From DASTBU01 sp035711845 (GTDB taxonomy: Bacteria; Acidobacteriota; Vicinamibacteria; Vicinamibacterales; 2-12-FULL-66-21), in contig DASTBU010000150.1 of the NCBI GenBank assembly GCA_035711845.1, positions 1 to 55,574 of the forward strand: a stretch of DNA of 55,574 nucleotides, read 5' to 3'. Below the pieces are notes generated by a model. The model was not told where the DNA came from. It was given only the letters and a program-made list of their open reading frames with translations, and did no database searches. Made by a program: the position numbers and the translations under genes. Each line of letters opens with the position of its first letter. Position 1 is the stretch's first letter. Positions 30,760 through 38,656 of this stretch are shown in pieces.

Positions 30760-33026
30760 CGCCGTTTCCCCGCGGCGCGTTCCTTTCTACCGGGCCGCGG
30801 CTTCCGCTTCCCCGAGCCGTTCCGGCGCGTCTCCTTCTTCGGCTGGGCCTTGCTCCGCCTCGGGCCGCGATGTGTCTCCGATTCGCGAACGCGATCGAGA
30901 ATCTCGGCGAGACCCAGATCCACCTGCCGCCGCTCCATGTCCACCTTGACGACCTGCACTCTGACCTTGTCTCCCAGGCGGTACACCTTGCCCGTATTCT
31001 CGCCGCGCAGGATGTGCGCGCGCTCGACGAACCGGTAGTAGTCGTCGGCCATGGTCGAGACGTGAACGAGACCCTCCACGAAATGCTCGATCAGCTCCAC
31101 GTACAGCCCGAACGCCGCGACACCCGTGATGTAGCCCTCGAACTCGTCGCCGACCTTGTCGGCCATGAACCTGACCTTCTTCCACTGCACCAGCTCGCGC
31201 TCGGCGTCGTCCGCGCGCCGCTCGCGCTCCGACGTGTGGCGCGCGACCTCGGGCAGATCGTCGGCAAGCTCCGCACGGCGGTCCTCGTCCATGCGCCCCT
31301 GGCGGGCCTCGCGAAGCGTGCGGTGAACGACGAGATCGGGGTAGCGGCGGATGGGCGAGGTGAAATGGGTATAGCTGCCGGCGGCGAGGCCGAAATGCCC
31401 GAGGTTGTCCGGGTCGTAGCGCGCCTTCTGCATCGTGCGCAGCATCAGGAATGCAATCGGTTTCTCTTCCGGTGTGCCCCGCATGCGCTCGACCAGCTTC
31501 TGGAAGTGACGCGGGCGGACGTCGCCGGAGGCCGCCCCCAGTCCGTATCCGAGGGGGGCAATGAACTCTTCGAACTCCTCCACCTTCAGCGGATCGGGCT
31601 CCTCGTGGACGCGATAGAGCGTCGGCACGTCGCCGTCTGCGAGGTGCTGAGCCACGGTTTCGTTGGCCACGAGCATGAACTCCTCGATCAGGCGATGCGC
31701 GATGTTCCGCTCGGCCGCGATGATCTCCTCGACGAGGCCCTCGTCATCGAGCACGATCTCGGGCTCCTTCAGGTCGAAGTCGATCGACCCGCGGCGGTGC
31801 CGCCGCCGGTTGAGGACCTCGAACAACTCCCGCAGCAGCTCGAAGAACGCCACCAGGTCGCGATACCGTGCAATCAGATCCGGATTGCGATCCGTGAGGA
31901 TGCCGTTCACATCGGTATACGTCATCCTCTGGTTGCTGTGGATCACCCCGTCGTGGATCTCGTGCCGGACGACGTCGCCCCGGCGGTCGATCTCCATCAA
32001 GCAGGATTGCACGAGCCGATCGACGTTCGGGTTGAGGCTGCACAACCCTGTCGCCAGGTCGGACGGGAACATGTGCACAGCCCGCTCCGGGAAGTAGACG
32101 GATGTTCCGCGCTCGTACGCTTCCTCGTCGAGCGCGCCGCCTTCCGGCACGTAGTGCGCGACGTCGGCGATGTGGACGCCGAGCCAGTAGTTGCCGTTGC
32201 CCAGTCGCTCGAGCGTGATGGCATCGTCGAAATCACGCGCGTGCTCGCCGTCGATGGTTACGGTGACGAGGGACCGGAAGTCGGTGCGGCCGCGGATGTC
32301 CCGCTCGCTGACGTCGCTTCCCAGGCGCCGTGCCTCACCGACAGCGGCCTCCGAGTGTTCGTCGGGGATGCCGTACTTGCGAATGATGATCTCGGTGTCC
32401 ACCCCGGGCTCGTCGATGTCGCCGAGCACTTCGACGATTCGTCCGACCGGCCCGCGCGCCGCCGTCGGCCACCGCGTGATCTGCACGGTGACCATGTCTC
32501 CCGGCGCGGCAGCCTGCTGCTCGCCGGCCGGGATCTGCACATCCATGATCAAACGGCGATCGAACGGCATGACGAACCCCATGCCGGACTCGTCGCGGTC
32601 GAAGCGTCCCACAACGGTGGAAGCTCCGCGTTCGAGGATCCGCAGGATGCGGCCTTCCGCCCCGCGATCCGTCACACGTTCGATGCGGGCGACGACACGA
32701 TCGCCGTGCATGGCCTGGTTGAGGTTGCTGCCGGCGATGTAGATATCGCCGCTCACCTCTTCGAGCGCCCGATCGGGCACCACGAAACCGAAGCCACGCG
32801 GGTGCGTCGTGATTCGGCCGACGACAAGGTTCATCCGATCGGGCAGCCCGAAGCGGTTGCCCCGCGTCTGGATGAGCTCTCCCCGCTCGACCAGGTCGCC
32901 GAGAAGCCGCGTGAGGCTGGCCCGCTGCTCGCGGGGTATCGTGAGGCGCTGCAACAGCTCGCGGGCGGTCGCGGGGTGCTCGACCTTGTCTCGAATCAGC
33001 TTCAGGAGCTGTTCGTGAGTCAGCAT
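30756..33026 (-). CDS. rnr: RNase R, 3'-5' exoribonuclease
   Basis: 756 residues: an N-terminal winged-helix region (1-60), cold-shock/OB domains (65-200), the RNB catalytic domain with DFDDAI (265-270; Asp265, 267, 268 bind metal) and an S1 domain (about 640-720, GDEFEGYITGVAAFGLYVEL). The last 40 residues are Lys/Arg-rich, as in RNase R rather than RNase II. Degrades structured RNA and takes part in quality control. Overlaps selB by four bases. Promoter not evident; the upstream gap carries GGTTCAGG-type repeats. Confidence 0.97.
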   Translation of the reverse strand: MLTHEQLLKLIRDKVEHPATARELLQRLTIPREQRASLTRLLGDLVERGELIQTRGNRFGLPDRMNLVVGRITTHPRGFGFVVPDRALEEVSGDIYIAGSNLNQAMHGDRVVARIERVTDRGAEGRILRILERGASTVVGRFDRDESGMGFVMPFDRRLIMDVQIPAGEQQAAAPGDMVTVQITRWPTAARGPVGRIVEVLGDIDEPGVDTEIIIRKYGIPDEHSEAAVGEARRLGSDVSERDIRGRTDFRSLVTVTIDGEHARDFDDAITLERLGNGNYWLGVHIADVAHYVPEGGALDEEAYERGTSVYFPERAVHMFPSDLATGLCSLNPNVDRLVQSCLMEIDRRGDVVRHEIHDGVIHSNQRMTYTDVNGILTDRNPDLIARYRDLVAFFELLRELFEVLNRRRHRRGSIDFDLKEPEIVLDDEGLVEEIIAAERNIAHRLIEEFMLVANETVAQHLADGDVPTLYRVHEEPDPLKVEEFEEFIAPLGYGLGAASGDVRPRHFQKLVERMRGTPEEKPIAFLMLRTMQKARYDPDNLGHFGLAAGSYTHFTSPIRRYPDLVVHRTLREARQGRMDEDRRAELADDLPEVARHTSERERRADDAERELVQWKKVRFMADKVGDEFEGYITGVAAFGLYVELIEHFVEGLVHVSTMADDYYRFVERAHILRGENTGKVYRLGDKVRVQVVKVDMERRQVDLGLAEILDRVRESETHRGPRRSKAQPKKETRRNGSGKRKPRPGRKERAAGKRR

Positions 33027-33135
33027 CTGGACATCTTAGCGTTCAATAGGTTCAGGGGTTCAGGGTTCAAGGTTCCGGGGTTCAGGGGTTCAGGGGTGCC
33101 TCGTCGGCGGTAATCCAACCGGCAGGCTCGAGGCT
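33027..33135. repeat. Direct GGTTCAGG-type repeats between rnr and the ECF sigma gene
   Basis: 33049-33096 holds six tandem units of seven or eight bases: GGTTCAGG, GGTTCAGG, GTTCAAG, GTTCCGG, GGTTCAGG, GGTTCAGG. Unlike the intra-operon arrays there is no facing inverted arm, and the gap is between divergent genes, so it would contain the promoters of both. Confidence 0.75.
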
Positions 33136-33783
33136 GTGTCTACAAACCGTGTGACCGTGACCGACTCGATCGAGGTACCAGACCTCGACCTGGTGCGCCG
33201 TGCGCAAGGCGGGGACACCGACGCCTTTGGCGAGCTGGTCGAACGAAACCGCCGCGCGGTGTTCCGGGCCGCCCTGGCGGCTGTCGGATCGCCGGCCGAG
33301 GCGGACGACGTGGCGCAGGAAGCGTTCGTCACGGCGTACCGGAAGCTCGGTGGCTTCCGTGGCGAGGCAGCCTTTCGCACCTGGCTCCTGGCGATCACGT
33401 GGCGAAAGGCCATCGACCGCCGCAACAGCATGACACGGTGGCTGCGCCTCACGGTCAGCGCGCCCGATCTGGGCGACGACGGCACGAACTTTATGGAGAA
33501 CGCGCCATCCCGGACCCGATCCCAGGAAGAGGCACTCGCCGCGGGCGAGCTCCAGCGCACCCTGCGCCGCCTGATTGCCACCCTTCCGAAGAAGCTGCGT
33601 GACGCGCTGCTCCTGGCCGGATCGGGCGAGTACTCGTACGAACAGATCGGACAGATGATCGGCGCGCCTGTCGGCACGGTGAAGTGGCGCGTCTCCGAGG
33701 CACGCCGACTCTTGAAGCAGAAACTGAACGCCCTCGGGCACACCGGCTCGGTGCCGGGCCCGGCGGCATCGAGGAATCGCTGA
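33136..33783 (+). CDS. ECF-type RNA polymerase sigma factor
   Basis: 215 residues from a GTG start. Region 2 is LVRRAQGGDTDAFGELVERN through EADDVAQEAFVTAYRKL and FRTWLLAITWRKAIDR. Region 4 has LRDALLLAGSGEYSYEQIGQ and GAPVGTVKWRVSEARRLLKQ. The linker (120-150) is long and acidic. The next gene, 18 bases downstream, is a single-span membrane protein that could hold it inactive. Its target promoters cannot be read here. Confidence 0.93.
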   Translation: MSTNRVTVTDSIEVPDLDLVRRAQGGDTDAFGELVERNRRAVFRAALAAVGSPAEADDVAQEAFVTAYRKLGGFRGEAAFRTWLLAITWRKAIDRRNSMTRWLRLTVSAPDLGDDGTNFMENAPSRTRSQEEALAAGELQRTLRRLIATLPKKLRDALLLAGSGEYSYEQIGQMIGAPVGTVKWRVSEARRLLKQKLNALGHTGSVPGPAASRNR

Positions 33784-33801
33784 CACCGTCAGGTGGGACT
33801 C

Positions 33802-34359
33802 ATGCACAGCGAACGAGAGATCGACGACGCGATTGACCGGACGGTGCGGGAGATCATGAGTGTCGAGCCGCGCGCCGGTTTGCGCGGGCGGGTACTGGCC
33901 GAACTCGAGTCTCCACGCAACCAGCCGTCCTCACTCCTGCTCTTCGCAGGAGCGGCGGCTCTTGCCAGCATTGCCGCCGTCGTGTTCATCTGGAGCCGGC
34001 CCTCTCCCGAACCGGCGGTACAGGAGGCCGTGGTGCGCGAACAATCGCCCGTGGTCCCTCCCTCCGCAGCACCCGCCACGGCTTCGGTGACGCCTCCCGC
34101 AGTCCAGAGCCGGCAGAAGTCCGCACCGACTCCGCCAGCAACCGGGCATCGGACTCAACTCCCGCGGTTTCCACCACGCGGCACCGTTGCCGCCGCGAAC
34201 GTCGCGCCTGACGTGGCGGTGCTCCCGGGGATGCGAACCGAAACCGCTGCCCCCTTGCCGCAAGCCGGAACCGCTCCGGAAATAGCCATTCCGGCGATCC
34301 GGATTCAGCCGCTGACCGTCGACCGGATCGTCATCGCCCCCATACCACCGCCGCGTTGA
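33802..34359 (+). CDS. Putative membrane anti-sigma factor without zinc motif
   Basis: 185 residues. A charged cytoplasmic N-terminus (SEREIDDAIDRTVREIMSVE) is followed by one membrane helix near 47-66 (LLLFAGAAALASIAAVVFIW) and a long Pro/Ala-rich extracytoplasmic tail. Order and topology suggest an anti-sigma factor for the sigma gene 18 bases upstream, but the HxxxCxxC motif of zinc anti-sigma factors is absent. AGGTGGG precedes the ATG. Overall low sequence complexity; assignment is from context. Confidence 0.72.
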   Translation: MHSEREIDDAIDRTVREIMSVEPRAGLRGRVLAELESPRNQPSSLLLFAGAAALASIAAVVFIWSRPSPEPAVQEAVVREQSPVVPPSAAPATASVTPPAVQSRQKSAPTPPATGHRTQLPRFPPRGTVAAANVAPDVAVLPGMRTETAAPLPQAGTAPEIAIPAIRIQPLTVDRIVIAPIPPPR

Positions 34360-34375
34360 GCGGCTCGAGGACCTC

Positions 34376-34897
34376 ATGTTCAAACGCACCGCCGCGTTCC
34401 TCACCGCAGGACTGTTGCTGACCGCTGGCGTGCTCGCCCAGGAAGCCAGGCCAGAGCCCCAGCCTCCCGTCCCGAAGCCGCGTCCCGAGACAGCCGGACA
34501 ACCGACGAACATCAGGCTGGAGTTGACGATCACCGATCAGACCGGACCGGGTGAGCCTGTCAAGCGGAGTGTCTCGATGATCCTGGCCGACCGACAGGGC
34601 GGCAGTATCCGAACCGGCGGCAGCGTCGTGACGAACGGCAACCGGGTGCCCGTTACGCTCAACGTGGACGCACGGCCCGTCATCGTCAGCGGCGGTCGGG
34701 TCCTGCTGGAGCTCACGCTGGAATACCTGCCCAAGCCCGGTACCGACAACGCCAACAGCGGGGAGGGACGCGCGAATCTGACCGAGCGGCTCGGCCTGAT
34801 CGTGGCATCGGGCAAACCCTTGGTCGTCTCGCAGGCGTCCGACCCGACATCGGATCGTCAGATCAGCGTGGAATTGACGGCAACAGTGCAGAAGTAG
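34376..34897 (+). CDS. Secreted protein of unknown family
   Basis: 173 residues with a clear signal peptide (MFKRTAAFLTAGLLLTAGVLAQ). A Pro-rich linker leads to a beta-rich domain (IRLELTITDQTGPGEPVKRS, VLLELTLEYLP, and a closing RQISVELTATVQK). It is third in the sigma/anti-sigma run with 16 bases to the gene before. The domain resembles short periplasmic proteins often found after ECF/anti-ECF pairs, but I cannot name it. Confidence 0.75.
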   Translation: MFKRTAAFLTAGLLLTAGVLAQEARPEPQPPVPKPRPETAGQPTNIRLELTITDQTGPGEPVKRSVSMILADRQGGSIRTGGSVVTNGNRVPVTLNVDARPVIVSGGRVLLELTLEYLPKPGTDNANSGEGRANLTERLGLIVASGKPLVVSQASDPTSDRQISVELTATVQK

Positions 34898-34909
34898 CCT
34901 GTAGGGCCG

Positions 34910-35317
34910 CTACTGCGATGCTGCGACCCTGATCGCCTGGAGCGCGTCGTTCGCCTTGGTGTTGGCCGCCTGATCGAGCTTGGCCGCGAGCCGCTGCCCT
35001 TCCTCGATGTGCTCGAGCGCGGCCGTGATGCTGCCGGCCGCGGCGTTCTTCCCGATCCGCTGGTACCTGTCGCGTGCGCGCGTCAGCGGCGCGCGTGCCT
35101 CCTCGAAGTGACGGCTCGCATCTCCAAAGTTGACGTTGTAGAGGCTGACGCGCGCCTCGAGCAGAGCGCCCCTGGCTTCGGCCAGGTCGAGTTGCTGCCG
35201 AGTGTCGTCGAGCGCATTCTGCAGCGAGAAGCGCCCTGATGCCCCCCACAGATACCCGACACCCAGCATCACGATCAGGGTGACGGCGGCCGACGCGATC
35301 AGCTTCGTTCGAGTCAT
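34910..35317 (-). CDS. Membrane-anchored coiled-coil protein, unknown
   Basis: 135 residues. An N-terminal anchor (LIASAAVTLIVMLGVGYLWG) is followed by a helical domain with heptads (LQNALDDTRQQLDLAEARGA, LEHIEEGQRLAAKLDQAANT). Probably periplasmic with one membrane anchor. It converges on the secreted protein 12 bases away. No family recognised; the shape suggests a structural or scaffold role, which is a guess. Confidence 0.65.
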   Translation of the reverse strand: MTRTKLIASAAVTLIVMLGVGYLWGASGRFSLQNALDDTRQQLDLAEARGALLEARVSLYNVNFGDASRHFEEARAPLTRARDRYQRIGKNAAAGSITAALEHIEEGQRLAAKLDQAANTKANDALQAIRVAASQ

Positions 35318-35419
35318 CGTCAATCATCCGGGATTGCCAGGATTCAAGCGGTCAGCTCCGGCACTCCTGCGTTGCCGGCAGTTCTGGCAACTGTGAGAAT
35401 TGTTGGCGATACCGTGGCG

Positions 35420-36736
35420 CTACGCCACGAGCAAGATCTGGACATCGCCGACGTTGGTTCCCGTGGGTCCGGAGAATATCAGATCGCCCAGCGCGTCGAA
35501 GAACGGGTAGGCATCGTTGTTCGCGAGCGCTGCTGCCGGGTCCAACCTCAGATTGGCAGCGCGCCTGGCCGTCGCGGAATCGGCGAGAGCGCCGGCCGCG
35601 TCGGTGGGTCCGTCAAGGCCGTCGGTTCCCGCGCTTGCCAGCACGGTGAGCGACTCGAACGCGTCCAGGCGATTGATCGCCGCGAGCACGAACTCCTGAT
35701 TGCGTCCGCCACGGCCACGTCCTGTCAGGCTGACGGTGGTTTCACCTGCGGCCAGCACGCAGGCGGGACGAGACGCCGGAGCGGCTGATCTCGCGCTCTC
35801 GATGAAGTGCCGCGAGGCTGTCCTTGCCTCACCGCCGATCGCTTCGTCGAGAACGATGACGTGGTATCCACGCTCTCTCGCGCACCCGGCCGCACCGGCC
35901 AGCGCAGTCCGTCTGTTGCCGATGACGTGAAACGCGGCCCGCGCGAGGCGCGGGTCGTCCGGCTTGACGGTCTCTGCCAGGAGCCCCGCGGCGCCCCGTT
36001 CGAGATGACGCCTCACTGCCGTTGGTATTCCCCGGATGCCCGTGACGACTTCGAGGGCGCCCGCGAACGTCGTCGCATCCGGGACAGTAGGGCCCGATCC
36101 GATGACCGATGCATCGTCCTCGACCGGGTGATGGACGTCCGAAATGGCCAACGTCAGGGAGGGGCCGGCGGCTGCGCCGAGCCGGCCGCCCTTTATCGCC
36201 GAGAGGTGCTTGCGGACGCAGTTGAGTGCGTCGATTGATGTCCCTGCGTTCATCAGGAGGCGGGCTGTCTCGTTCTTGTCGCCGATCGTCAGGCCCGCGG
36301 ACGGAACGCAGAGCATCGACGAGGCGCCGCCTGAAAGGAGCACGACGAGGTTTGCCTCGCAGGCGTCGCGCGCCAGTTCGAGCGCGCGCGCCCCCGCCTC
36401 CAGGCTGACCTCGTCGGCGAAGGGGTGCGCGGGCGAGAGCGTCTGCCAATCCGCGGGCAGAGGCGCGGGTCCAGCCGGCGGACCCGCCACGAGCGCGCGA
36501 GTCACGGTTCCGCGAAAGCGTCGAGCGAAGGCACGAGCCATCGGCCGTGCGGCCTTCCCCGCGGCGATTAGCGTGACGGGCGCCTCTCCCAGCTTCTCGA
36601 GGCGGTCACGCACGTCCGATGAGGCGAACAGCCGCGCGGGCAGTACGGCATCCACCGCGGCCTGCAGAATCTGTCGGATGTCGATACGAAGGTGTTCGAG
36701 GGCGGGGGTCAGTGCCGCTGCGATGGATCGGACCAC
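35420..36736 (-). CDS. Type-2 glycerate kinase (DUF4147/MOFRL)
   Basis: 438 residues. Two domains: an N-terminal DUF4147 domain with AAGKAARPMARAFARRF, VLLSGGASSMLC and GGRLGAAAGPSLTLAISDVH, and a C-terminal MOFRL domain with LAAGETTVSLTGRGRGGRNQE and ASAGTDGLDGPTDAAGALAD. The family phosphorylates glycerate (to 2-phosphoglycerate) in glyoxylate or sugar-acid breakdown. It starts at GTG inside the end of the small upstream gene (28-base overlap). No tartronate semialdehyde genes are visible. Confidence 0.92.
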   Translation of the reverse strand: MVRSIAAALTPALEHLRIDIRQILQAAVDAVLPARLFASSDVRDRLEKLGEAPVTLIAAGKAARPMARAFARRFRGTVTRALVAGPPAGPAPLPADWQTLSPAHPFADEVSLEAGARALELARDACEANLVVLLSGGASSMLCVPSAGLTIGDKNETARLLMNAGTSIDALNCVRKHLSAIKGGRLGAAAGPSLTLAISDVHHPVEDDASVIGSGPTVPDATTFAGALEVVTGIRGIPTAVRRHLERGAAGLLAETVKPDDPRLARAAFHVIGNRRTALAGAAGCARERGYHVIVLDEAIGGEARTASRHFIESARSAAPASRPACVLAAGETTVSLTGRGRGGRNQEFVLAAINRLDAFESLTVLASAGTDGLDGPTDAAGALADSATARRAANLRLDPAAALANNDAYPFFDALGDLIFSGPTGTNVGDVQILLVA

Positions 36737-37017
36737 GCTGAAAGACCGGTCACCGCGTTGAACTGCCGCAGCAGCTTGCCGATGATCGTGTCAGCGTTGT
36801 CCCTGGTGCAAAGTTGATCGAGTTGGTTGAGCACCAGCGCGAGCGCGCGATCGGCGTCGGTAATGGCCTGCTCGGAGAAGTATTCGCGCTGGGCGGCGAG
36901 ACACTCGCGGTGCCGGATGAACTCCTGGCGATAGAAGTCGGCAATGAAGGCGACAGCTGCGTCGGACACGCCGTTCGGGCTGACCAACCGTGCTGTGCGA
37001 TTCCTCGCGTGGTCCAT
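36709..37017 (-). CDS. Small protein of unknown family upstream of the glycerate kinase
   Basis: 102 residues, mostly helical, with DAAVAFIADFYRQEFIRHRE and TDADRALALVLNQLDQLCTR. It has no signal peptide or membrane segment. It starts at ATG 37017, downstream of a recognisable promoter at 37034-37062, and overlaps the glycerate kinase by 28 bases, so translation of the two may be coupled. No domain recognised. The frame also opens further upstream, but that part contains the promoter. Confidence 0.65.
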   Translation of the reverse strand: MDHARNRTARLVSPNGVSDAAVAFIADFYRQEFIRHRECLAAQREYFSEQAITDADRALALVLNQLDQLCTRDNADTIIGKLLRQFNAVTGLSAWSDPSQRH

Positions 37018-37033
37018 TTGGTCGGTAAATTCG

Positions 37034-37062
37034 AGTCTAAACGCGCCAAAGTCCGGTGTCAA
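37034..37062 (-). promoter_or_regulatory. Candidate promoter of the small protein/glycerate kinase pair
   Basis: On the minus strand TTGACA (37062-37057), a 17-base spacer and TAGACT (37039-37034). The -35 is perfect and the -10 matches at four of six positions. It lies between the ftsX stop and the small gene's ATG. Confidence 0.6.
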
Positions 37063-37097
37063 CCGTGGATCCGCCTCACGGGCCCCAAACGGTCACG

Positions 37098-37988
37098 TCA
37101 CCGAACGGTGCGGGCGACCACGAGCCCTCCCAGGCAGCCGAGCAGCATTCCGCCCAGCACGAGCAGCAGGCTCGTTTGCAGCGGGAGAAACGAGATCGAG
37201 CCCATCCCGAGCGCTTCGGAGGCCAGCGCCCCGTAGCGCGCGCGGGCCGCGACAAACCCGGCCCACAAGAGCGCGATCGCCAGCAGCGCGCCCAGACCGC
37301 CCTGCAGCACGCCCTCGGCCACGAACGGGCCGCGAATGAACGTCAGCGGCGCCCCGACGAGCTTCATGATTTCAATTTCGTCACGCCGGGAGTAAGCGGC
37401 CAGGCGCACGACGTTGGCGACGGTCAGGGCGGCCGCCGCCGCGAGCAAGCCGATGACGGCCAACCCGACGCCTCCGACGAACTGAATCGCAGAGCTCAGC
37501 CGTCGGAGCCAGCGCCGGTCGTAGCGGACATCGGCGACGCCGGGTGCACTCGACAGCGTGGCGGCAAGCCCGTCGACGGCGGGGCCGGCTTGCTGAGCGT
37601 GAGGGGCCAGGCGCACCTCGAACGAAGCGGGGAACGGATTGTGGCCGAGTCCCTCGGCCGCGCCGGCGAGGTCCGGAAAGTCGGTCGCGAACCGCCGGGC
37701 CGCGTCAGCCTTGGAGACGTACACGCTCTCGGCGGCCAGCCCGCTCTGCGCGATCAGGCCCTCCACCACTCTTGCGTGCTCGCTCGTCGCGTCGTCGCGC
37801 AGGTACACGGACAGTTCCGCGGCTTCGGTCCAGCGTGCGACGATCGGTTGGAGATTCGTGTTGACGATCATGAAGAAGCCGAGGACGAACAGGCCTGCCG
37901 CGATGGTGATGACCGCGAGCAGGGCCGCCCGCCATCCGCGCAGGAGGCTCTGGGTCGCCTCGTTCAGAGCGTATGTGAGTCCGCGCAT
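37098..37988 (-). CDS. ftsX: FtsX, cell-division ABC permease
   Basis: 296 residues with four membrane segments: one at the N-terminus (AALLAVITIAAGLFVLGFF), a periplasmic loop of about 130 residues, then three near the C-terminus (including VGLAVIGLLAAAAALTVANV and LLLVLGGMLLGCLGGLVVAR). The cytoplasmic RRDEIEIMKLVGAP segment is the FtsX coupling signature. Works with FtsE to activate septal cell-wall hydrolases. Starts eight bases after the ftsE stop. Confidence 0.94.
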   Translation of the reverse strand: MRGLTYALNEATQSLLRGWRAALLAVITIAAGLFVLGFFMIVNTNLQPIVARWTEAAELSVYLRDDATSEHARVVEGLIAQSGLAAESVYVSKADAARRFATDFPDLAGAAEGLGHNPFPASFEVRLAPHAQQAGPAVDGLAATLSSAPGVADVRYDRRWLRRLSSAIQFVGGVGLAVIGLLAAAAALTVANVVRLAAYSRRDEIEIMKLVGAPLTFIRGPFVAEGVLQGGLGALLAIALLWAGFVAARARYGALASEALGMGSISFLPLQTSLLLVLGGMLLGCLGGLVVARTVR

Positions 37989-37996
37989 GCCGTCCC

Positions 37997-38656
37997 CTAC
38001 ACCATTTCCACGAAGCGGCCGTGATCGAGCGTGAGCGCCCGCCGCCCGACGCGTCGTATGAGCTCGCGGTCGTGCGTGGCAACCATGACCGTCGTACCCC
38101 GGGCGTTGATCTCGCGGAACAGGTTCATGATTTCGAGCGACAGATCCGGGTCCAGGTTGCCCGTCGGCTCGTCGGCCAGGATGATGAGCGGATCGTTCAC
38201 GAGGGAGCGGGCGATCGCGATGCGCTGCTGCTCGCCGCCCGAGAGCTCGAGCGGAAACGCGCTCATGCGGTGCTGCAGCCCCACCCACTTGAGCACCTGA
38301 AAGGTGCGCCGCTGCTGCTGGGTACTGGGCATCCCCAGCGCCCGCGGCACGAGGGCGACGTTTTCCAGGACCGTCTTCGTGGGGAGCAGCTTGAAGTCCT
38401 GGAACACGAACCCGACGGAACGGCGGTAGGACTGCACCTGGTTGGCGGTCAGCGTGGCGAGGTCTCGGCCGCCCACCACCAGGCGGCCCTCGGTCGGTAC
38501 GTCCTGACGCAACAGCAATCGGAGCAGCGTGGACTTGCCCGCTCCGCTCGGCCCCGTCAGGAAGATGAAGTCCCCCTTGTCCACGCGCAGGCTGAGGTCG
38601 CGCAACGCATAGACCCCGCGCCCGTACCTTTTCGAGATGTGATGCGCTTCGATCAC
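37997..38656 (-). CDS. ftsE: FtsE, cell-division ABC ATPase
   Basis: 219 residues. Walker A is GPSGAGKSTLL (36-46), Q-loop DFKLLP, signature LSGGEQQRIAIARSLV and Walker B ILADEPTGNLD, with the closing H-loop ATHDREL. Partner of FtsX, which follows. The start overlaps the end of gatB by four bases, so division and translation genes share a transcript here. Confidence 0.96.
   Translation of the reverse strand: MIEAHHISKRYGRGVYALRDLSLRVDKGDFIFLTGPSGAGKSTLLRLLLRQDVPTEGRLVVGGRDLATLTANQVQSYRRSVGFVFQDFKLLPTKTVLENVALVPRALGMPSTQQQRRTFQVLKWVGLQHRMSAFPLELSGGEQQRIAIARSLVNDPLIILADEPTGNLDPDLSLEIMNLFREINARGTTVMVATHDRELIRRVGRRALTLDHGRFVEMV

Noticed and set aside
30870..33113. A 747-codon plus-strand frame opposite rnr
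   Set aside because: Mirrors the RNase R gene, whose catalytic motifs are clear on the minus strand.
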